This document shows, piece after piece, positions 18,111 through 22,372 of a stretch of DNA of 22,372 nt; the stretch's first letter is position 1, and each line of letters opens with the position of its first letter. The notes beneath the pieces are model-generated. The model was not told the DNA's origin and did no database searches. It saw only the letters and a list, made by a program, of their open reading frames with translations. The DNA comes from Gnetum montanum (taxonomy: Eukaryota > Streptophyta > Gnetopsida > Gnetales > Gnetaceae), in the NCBI GenBank assembly GCA_015680685.1, contig MNCI01034157.1, positions 43,629 to 66,000 on the forward strand. Reading direction: 5' to 3'. A program made the translations under genes and the position numbers.

Positions 18111-19802
18111 TACTCTATGATGGAGGACCTCATCTCAAACTCCATTAATCATGTTCATACATGAAAGAAAGCAAGGTAAGTAATGATAAGTCTTTATTCC
18201 TTTACTTGCTAGACTTAGTATAGATTAGTTTATGTTTATAAATGTTATTAGATAGGAATTTCATTGAATGGATGCTCTTGGAAATCCTTAGTTATCCAAA
18301 GAAAATCTCACTTAATCTTGTAAGAAGTTGAGCTACAGATAAAAGGAAATGACCATCAAAGTTTTAATGGATATTGATGTGATTTATCTCAAGGGAGGAT
18401 CAAGGTACAAAAACACACAAGGTAGGGTCTAGTAAGTTTGCATCAGCTCACTAGTGTGAAAACATATATATACCTTGTGATTTAACTCATATGATGTAGA
18501 TATTATGCTTGTATTATTTTTTGGGCTATAATATGTACCAAATCGATTTGAAAGATTTTGATGAATATTGATAAATCAAGTTTTGGGCCCTTAACTAGAA
18601 TGTAGTGGTTTCATGTAGTTTAAGAACCCTGACTATTATTCATTAAGAAGAAGTTCTTTGGTGAACATCTAAAGGAAAATTATTGTGTTGGTATCTAAGT
18701 TGAAAATTCTGAAAAATATCTTTTATTATAGATACTGCAAATGGGATACTTTGGTTCCAGAATTTCCCATACTTGATCTTGGTATGATATTGCATATTTA
18801 TTATGTTGGATAATCTGATGGGTTTCAAGAATGCATATGTACAAAGGCAAGATGACCAAAGAAAGGAATTTCAAACAATAGATGTATTGCAAAAGTTAGA
18901 AGCACTTATGTAGGGGACACTTGTACCTCATCAACAGTCATTATCTTTTGGGAACCAATGTAGGAGGAGTCTTCAAAGACTCTCACCAAAAGTCACTCAA
19001 GCTTCAAGAATTCCATTTATAGAACTAGAAAATGAACAAGAAAAACTTTATTCATATTAAAATTTGGTAAAATTTCTAAGGTAAAAGTGTAAGATAATTT
19101 TGGTCAATTTGTTTTGGATCTTTTACCTAAATATGATCTTTACTGGTGCAAACTCCTAAAATTGTTATGGTTGTATCAAATTACTTTATGAGCATTGTAT
19201 TAAGGATATGATTGGCTATGTATATTTTTTTAGCTTACTTAGATTATGCCATTTTAAAATTTTGTGTATATTGAATCTAAAGTCTTCGAAGAAAAATGTG
19301 CTATTTCTCTCTCCTTAATGATGAAATATACTTGTGGTATCTTTTTGTTGATGGCCGAAAAGGGGAAGAATGTGTTATTCATGAGATTGTGGTGAAGACT
19401 CTCACCAAAAGTTTGGTGAAGACTATCGACATAGCATTTATGGTGTAGACCACTCATAGGACTAATATATATATTTTTTAGTAAATAGTGATTTTGGAAC
19501 TAATGACTTATGACTTATTATTTTAGAGAAGAGATAACTAATTTTAAATGCTCAACCTTTGACCCTATAGTAATATTATAGATTCAGATTTGTAAGGCTT
19601 TAATTATATTTCTTTGAGTTTAATGGTTATGTAATGTGTTGTGCTTTATAGGAATGGATAACTCTTATAGGATATTAATTTTTAGCCCTTTGAAGGATGT
19701 GTACTTATTAATGACTATTAATCTAATTTTCATCCTTAACTAGCTATATACTATGCTATTGTGAATTGTGCTAACCCACTTTCTTAAGTTTTGGACATCA
19801 CC
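18111..19802 (+). other. E4 internal region without recognisable coding
   Basis: About 1.7 kb of AT-rich sequence. I looked for the copia protease (DSGA), the integrase (HHCC, D-D-35-E) and RT (YVDD) in all plus frames and found none. The longest frames are about 60 to 70 codons, on the minus strand, and look like chance. CTCTCACCAAAAGT occurs twice (about 18980 and 19400), each near GTGAAGAC- or TCTTCAAAGAC-type words. Confidence 0.6.
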
Positions 19803-19816
19803 AAAAAGGGGGAGAT
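19803..19816 (+). promoter_or_regulatory. E4 polypurine tract
   Basis: AAAAAGGGGGAGAT lies directly before the 3' LTR, the standard copia plus-strand primer. Confidence 0.88.
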
Positions 19817-19940
19817 TATTGACCTTTTGGTATGTCAAAATATTAGAAAATGAAGAATGTGGTCTTGTGTTGATAACAAGAGAATAATTGTGAGCTTCAA
19901 GGTGACAAGCTGAGATTGGGACAAAAAGTGTTGATTTATC

Positions 19941-20062
19941 AAAATGAGATTTGAGATGACAAAATGAGAGCTAGGATGAGAAAACAAGAGATGAGATGAG
20001 AAAATGAGAGTTGGGATGAAAAAACAAGAGTGAGCTGGGATGATAGAATGAGAGTTTGGATG
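19941..20062 (+). repeat. 20-bp minisatellite in E4 3' LTR U3
   Basis: Six units start at 19941, 19961, 19981, 20001, 20021 and 20045. Four are exactly 20 bases, one 24 and one 18. The consensus is roughly AAAATGAGAGNTGGGATGAG. The 5' LTR has about four looser copies (15314-15390). Confidence 0.9.
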
Positions 20063-20192
20063 CCGATATGAGATGACACAAAGTCTCAATTAGAAAATGA
20101 AGTCTACAAAGCAAAAGAATGTATTCTAAGATTTTTCAAGATGTCCAAATGTCAGAGGAATGTCCTAGAGTTGAAAGTACAATTGTAGACTA

Positions 20193-20330
20193 GATGTCCC
20201 AAATTGAAATCAGACATTCCAATTGGTACTGGGATGTTCCAAGTGAGACATTCCAATTTTTAGTGGGACATCCCACTTGAATAAAGGCTATTTATAGATA
20301 TATGTTCCAAGCATGAATGGGATGTCCCAA
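20193..20330 (+). promoter_or_regulatory. Cluster of GGGATGTCCC/GGGACATCCC dyads in E4 U3
   Basis: Seven related words occur in ~140 bases: GATGTCCCAA, GACATTCCAA, GGGATGTTCC, GACATTCCAA, GGGACATCCC, TATGTTCCAA and GGGATGTCCC. GGGATGTCCC and GGGACATCCC are reverse complements, so the same site appears in both orientations, 50 to 190 bases before the TATA box. Confidence 0.75.
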
Positions 20331-20385
20331 CTAGCCATTTCCTAGTTGTTGCATGAATTTGGAGAGTTTTTTGAACGTAAAAGGC

Positions 20386-20393
20386 TATAAAAA
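20386..20393 (+). promoter_or_regulatory. TATA box of E4 3' LTR
   Basis: TATAAAAA, the counterpart of 15715-15722. Confidence 0.65.
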
Positions 20394-20961
20394 AGTGGAA
20401 TTCTTGGGAAGCATACAAGCACTATTCATTGATGTGATTACTGTGTTCCTTCAATTCTTTATCCTTTGTATTTTTTATTTTTTATTAAGAGCTTCATTGA
20501 AAGGAATCTTTAAAGTTAGTTACACTCTCTCCTTGATTTATTTTCTCTCCTTATAGCCCTATGGGGTTGATGTGCTTCTTGTGAGAAGGCATCTTGTAAG
20601 CTTGTTGGGACCTTGTAGGGTTAAGCATGTTTCCAATGTGAAAACACTTCAAGCAGATCTTACATCTTTGCAAAGGTTGTGGGAACCTTAAAACCACACT
20701 TTGAGCTTGTTGCGACCTTGTGGGCTTAAGTATGTTTGCAACAAAAAAACACTCTAAGAAAAGCTCAAACATTATAAAGATTATGGTTCCCTATAAATCA
20801 CATTTCAAAGGAACAAAGTCCAAAGGTGTGCAAGGATTCTATCCTCCAAGTGTGAACATACCTAATTTGGAGAGTCACATAAATTTATATGTAGTTTTGA
20901 TGGTCTTGGTTTTTCAAATTAAGGAACTTAAGAAACCCTTCTTCTAAGTTCTTGGCCCTCA

Positions 20962-21350
20962 TACACTTTATGAGGTGGTTATACAAGGGTAAAAAGAGAT
21001 GTAGCCTACTTTGGGGAGGATCCACCTATATAACTTTTGAAAATATAGTTTATACACCACCTCCACATGCTTAAACCATCAAGGAGCAACTCCAAGTTTA
21101 AATGGATTACTATTTTTGACTTCTCTTATTATCAACCTCTGATTTCATAACTCTGATTCATATTATTTATGGTTTGTCATCTTAATGATATTCCAATCAC
21201 ATTCACCCATGCTTTCCTCATATTTACACCATTCATATGTTTCTCATTAAATCCCTAGTTTACTCTAAAATTTATGAAAAATAGGAAAAAAAATACAAAA
21301 GGAGAGTTTTAACTTCTATGATGTTGACATAGCCTCATTGATGCATGAAC
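20962..21350 (+). mobile_element. E3 segment 3 (after E4)
   Basis: TAGCCTACTTTGGGGAGGATCCACC (about 21001-21026, shown here in part) aligns to E2 GAGCCTACTTTGGGTAGGA (about 13067) and E1 GCTTTGGGAAGGATCCAC (about 2489). This shows that E3 post-pol sequence resumes after E4. Past about 21060 the match fades. By analogy with E1 and E2 the E3 3' LTR should start near 21750, but I cannot recognise it there. Confidence 0.55.
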
Positions 21351-22165
21351 ATTGACATGATGGACTTTAGAAATTCTAGGCTTGAAGTGTTAAAAACCTT
21401 GTTGGCTAATAGCCACGATGTCATAGTAATTAGAAATACTATATTTATTAAATAAAATAACTATGACCATGCCCCTAGCACTCTATCATTACAAACTAAC
21501 CTAATTCACTTTTCCTCCTCTACCCACTACCCCATTTGTATCTACTATCCTTGTGTACCAACTAAACTAATAACTACACATTATACCCCTTACCCTCCAT
21601 AATGTACTTATTATGATGTACACTTTTACTCATTACTGTTGTCAATCCCCTATATCTACTAATAAACTAATGACTTTTTCCTTTATACTAATAAAGTAAC
21701 AACTTCCCCACAAATAAACATGCCTCTAGCTCATCATAAATCATCATAAGATATACATCATCATTAGAAAAGGGTGGACATGCAATTAATCTACATCTAG
21801 TAGCTCCTTTAACATGGGAGAAAGAAGTAAGATATTTTTTTATATTTGAAATACAAAATATAATATAAAATACAATGGATTATTTTATAAGCACTACATT
21901 AGGATTTGAAAATAACATTACTTTTGAAAAATAGATTTCTTTAATACTTTTATTGAAAAATAGTACTTCTCATCTAGCGTAATATGATTTATGAATATAT
22001 TTTATTGAAAAATAGACCTTATTGTTTTTGAAATATAATGTCTAAGAAGAGAACTTGTGAAGGATTTTACCTAGCTATGCTTCTTCATTTAGGGAAATTA
22101 ATCAAGATATTTAGTGAAATTAGTCGAGATTTTTATTTTTTTAAGTCTATTATTTTGGACTCCTA
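21351..22165. other. AT-rich unassigned stretch
   Basis: No gene is visible. About 21440-21720 is rich in A/C/T with recurring ACTAATAA-type words. The sequence TTTTGAAAAATAG or TTTTATTGAAAAATAG occurs at about 21922, 21948 and 22000. It may include a heavily decayed E3 end. Confidence 0.5.
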
Positions 22166-22260
22166 CCTGTTGGCGACCGTTTGGGATGCGACCGCCAACG
22201 AGTGTCCTCGAACAGGATTTAGGTGCCTGCTGGTCTCTGGCAACACCAAGGCCCAGATAC
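22166..22260. other. Small GC/CpG-rich patch with hairpin
   Basis: GTTGGCG (22169-22175) and CGCCAAC (22193-22199) form a perfect 7-bp stem with a 17-base loop that holds a direct repeat of GCGACCG. CCTGTT/AACAGG (22166/22211) offers an alternative outer stem. Six CpGs fall within about 46 bases, unlike its surroundings. TGTTGGCGACC at 22168 could be an LTR start. A GT-rich tail follows (22280-22372) with AATAAA at 22265. Identity unknown. Confidence 0.45.
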
Positions 22261-22372
22261 CTCCAAATAAACTCAGTAGTTAATGTGAGTATGTGTGTGT
22301 GCTGTTGCAGCATGTGGTTGTGTGAAATGTAACAATTGCGTTGTGTGTGAACTACAAATGACTTACTTTAAA

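Larger units (their letters stand above)
15164..20961 (+). mobile_element. E4: Ty1/copia-type gag-only LTR retrotransposon (~5.8 kb)
   Basis: Two LTRs (15164-16307 and 19817-20961) flank 3.5 kb. After the 5' LTR comes a tRNA-iMet-like PBS, and before the 3' LTR the copia-type PPT AAAAAGGGGGAGAT. The gag remnant is of the UBN2 copia type with zinc knuckles. I see no protease, integrase or RT motifs in the remaining ~1.7 kb, whereas autonomous copia elements carry all of these. LTR edges are uncertain by about 3 bases, and no clear target-site duplication is seen (ATAGT before, TACAC after). It sits in E3 post-pol sequence. Confidence 0.85.
19817..20961 (+). repeat. E4 3' LTR (~1145 bp)
   Basis: It pairs with 15164-16307. 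It carries a longer 20-bp repeat array (19941-20062), a fuller GGGATGTCCC cluster (20193-20330), TATAAAAA at 20386-20393 and the U5 duplication. It ends GGCCCTCA. The minus-strand frame at 20551-20772, with repeated NPTRSQQA, simply reflects the U5 duplication. Confidence 0.9.

Noticed and set aside
20551-20772. Minus-strand frame with repeated NPTRSQQA
   Set aside because: The protein repeat is only the tandem duplication in the E4 LTR read backward.
22166-22216. Possible tRNA or 5S-like RNA in the GC-rich patch
   Set aside because: Only one short stem and no cloverleaf; the resemblance to 5S promoter words is too short.
22038-22313. Overlapping frames on both strands at the right edge (81, 71 and 72 codons)
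   Set aside because: No family resemblance, and they cross from AT-rich DNA into the GC-rich patch; codon content does not favour any strand.

Overview
The window looks like intergenic DNA from a plant nuclear genome that is large and rich in retrotransposons. The clues are AT richness, CpG depletion, many decayed LTR retrotransposons nested inside each other, a plant tRNA-Asp type primer-binding site, and Ty3/gypsy and Ty1/copia protein remnants full of stops. A gymnosperm or another big-genome seed plant would fit, but the species cannot be read from the sequence. I see no intact host gene, no tRNA or rRNA gene and no CRISPR array.

Layout, using my own labels. E0 (1-568, minus strand) is the 5' end of an LTR that runs off the left edge. 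It sits in E1 (569-4022, plus), the 3' part of a Ty3/gypsy element: integrase C-terminus with a GPY/F motif, a ~2.1 kb post-pol region, and an LTR at 3227-4022. E3 starts at 4023 and is the oldest layer. It is a Ty3/gypsy pol of Athila/Tat type (RT, RNase H, integrase) destroyed by stops and frameshifts. E3 is cut by E2 at 7567-14664. E2 is complete at both ends, with 827 and 840 bp LTRs, a CCATG target-site duplication, a tRNA-Asp PBS and a PPT, but it encodes only gag and protease. E3 resumes at 14670-15163 and is cut again by E4 (about 15164-20961), a Ty1/copia-type element with ~1.14 kb LTRs, a tRNA-iMet-like PBS, gag with zinc knuckles, and no recognisable RT or integrase. A last E3 segment follows from 20962. 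The right end (about 21350-22372) is AT-rich, unassigned DNA with a small GC/CpG-rich patch at 22166-22260.

How it fits together: E1 and E2 are relatives that share LTR sequence and a long post-pol region, and E3's post-pol pieces align to the same region. E2 and E4 come from different superfamilies, yet both keep ends, PBS and gag while lacking RT and integrase. Such elements could have moved only with enzymes supplied by other elements. Most in-frame stops in E2 gag-pro and in E4 gag sit where a Gln, Trp or Arg codon is plausible, which points to C-to-T decay of methylated cytosines.

The most unusual signals are regulatory. Each E2 LTR has an array of GATATC-centred palindromes just upstream of the TATA box (five in the 5' copy, six in the 3' copy). 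The E4 U3 has a 20-bp minisatellite followed by a cluster of GGGATGTCCC dyads.
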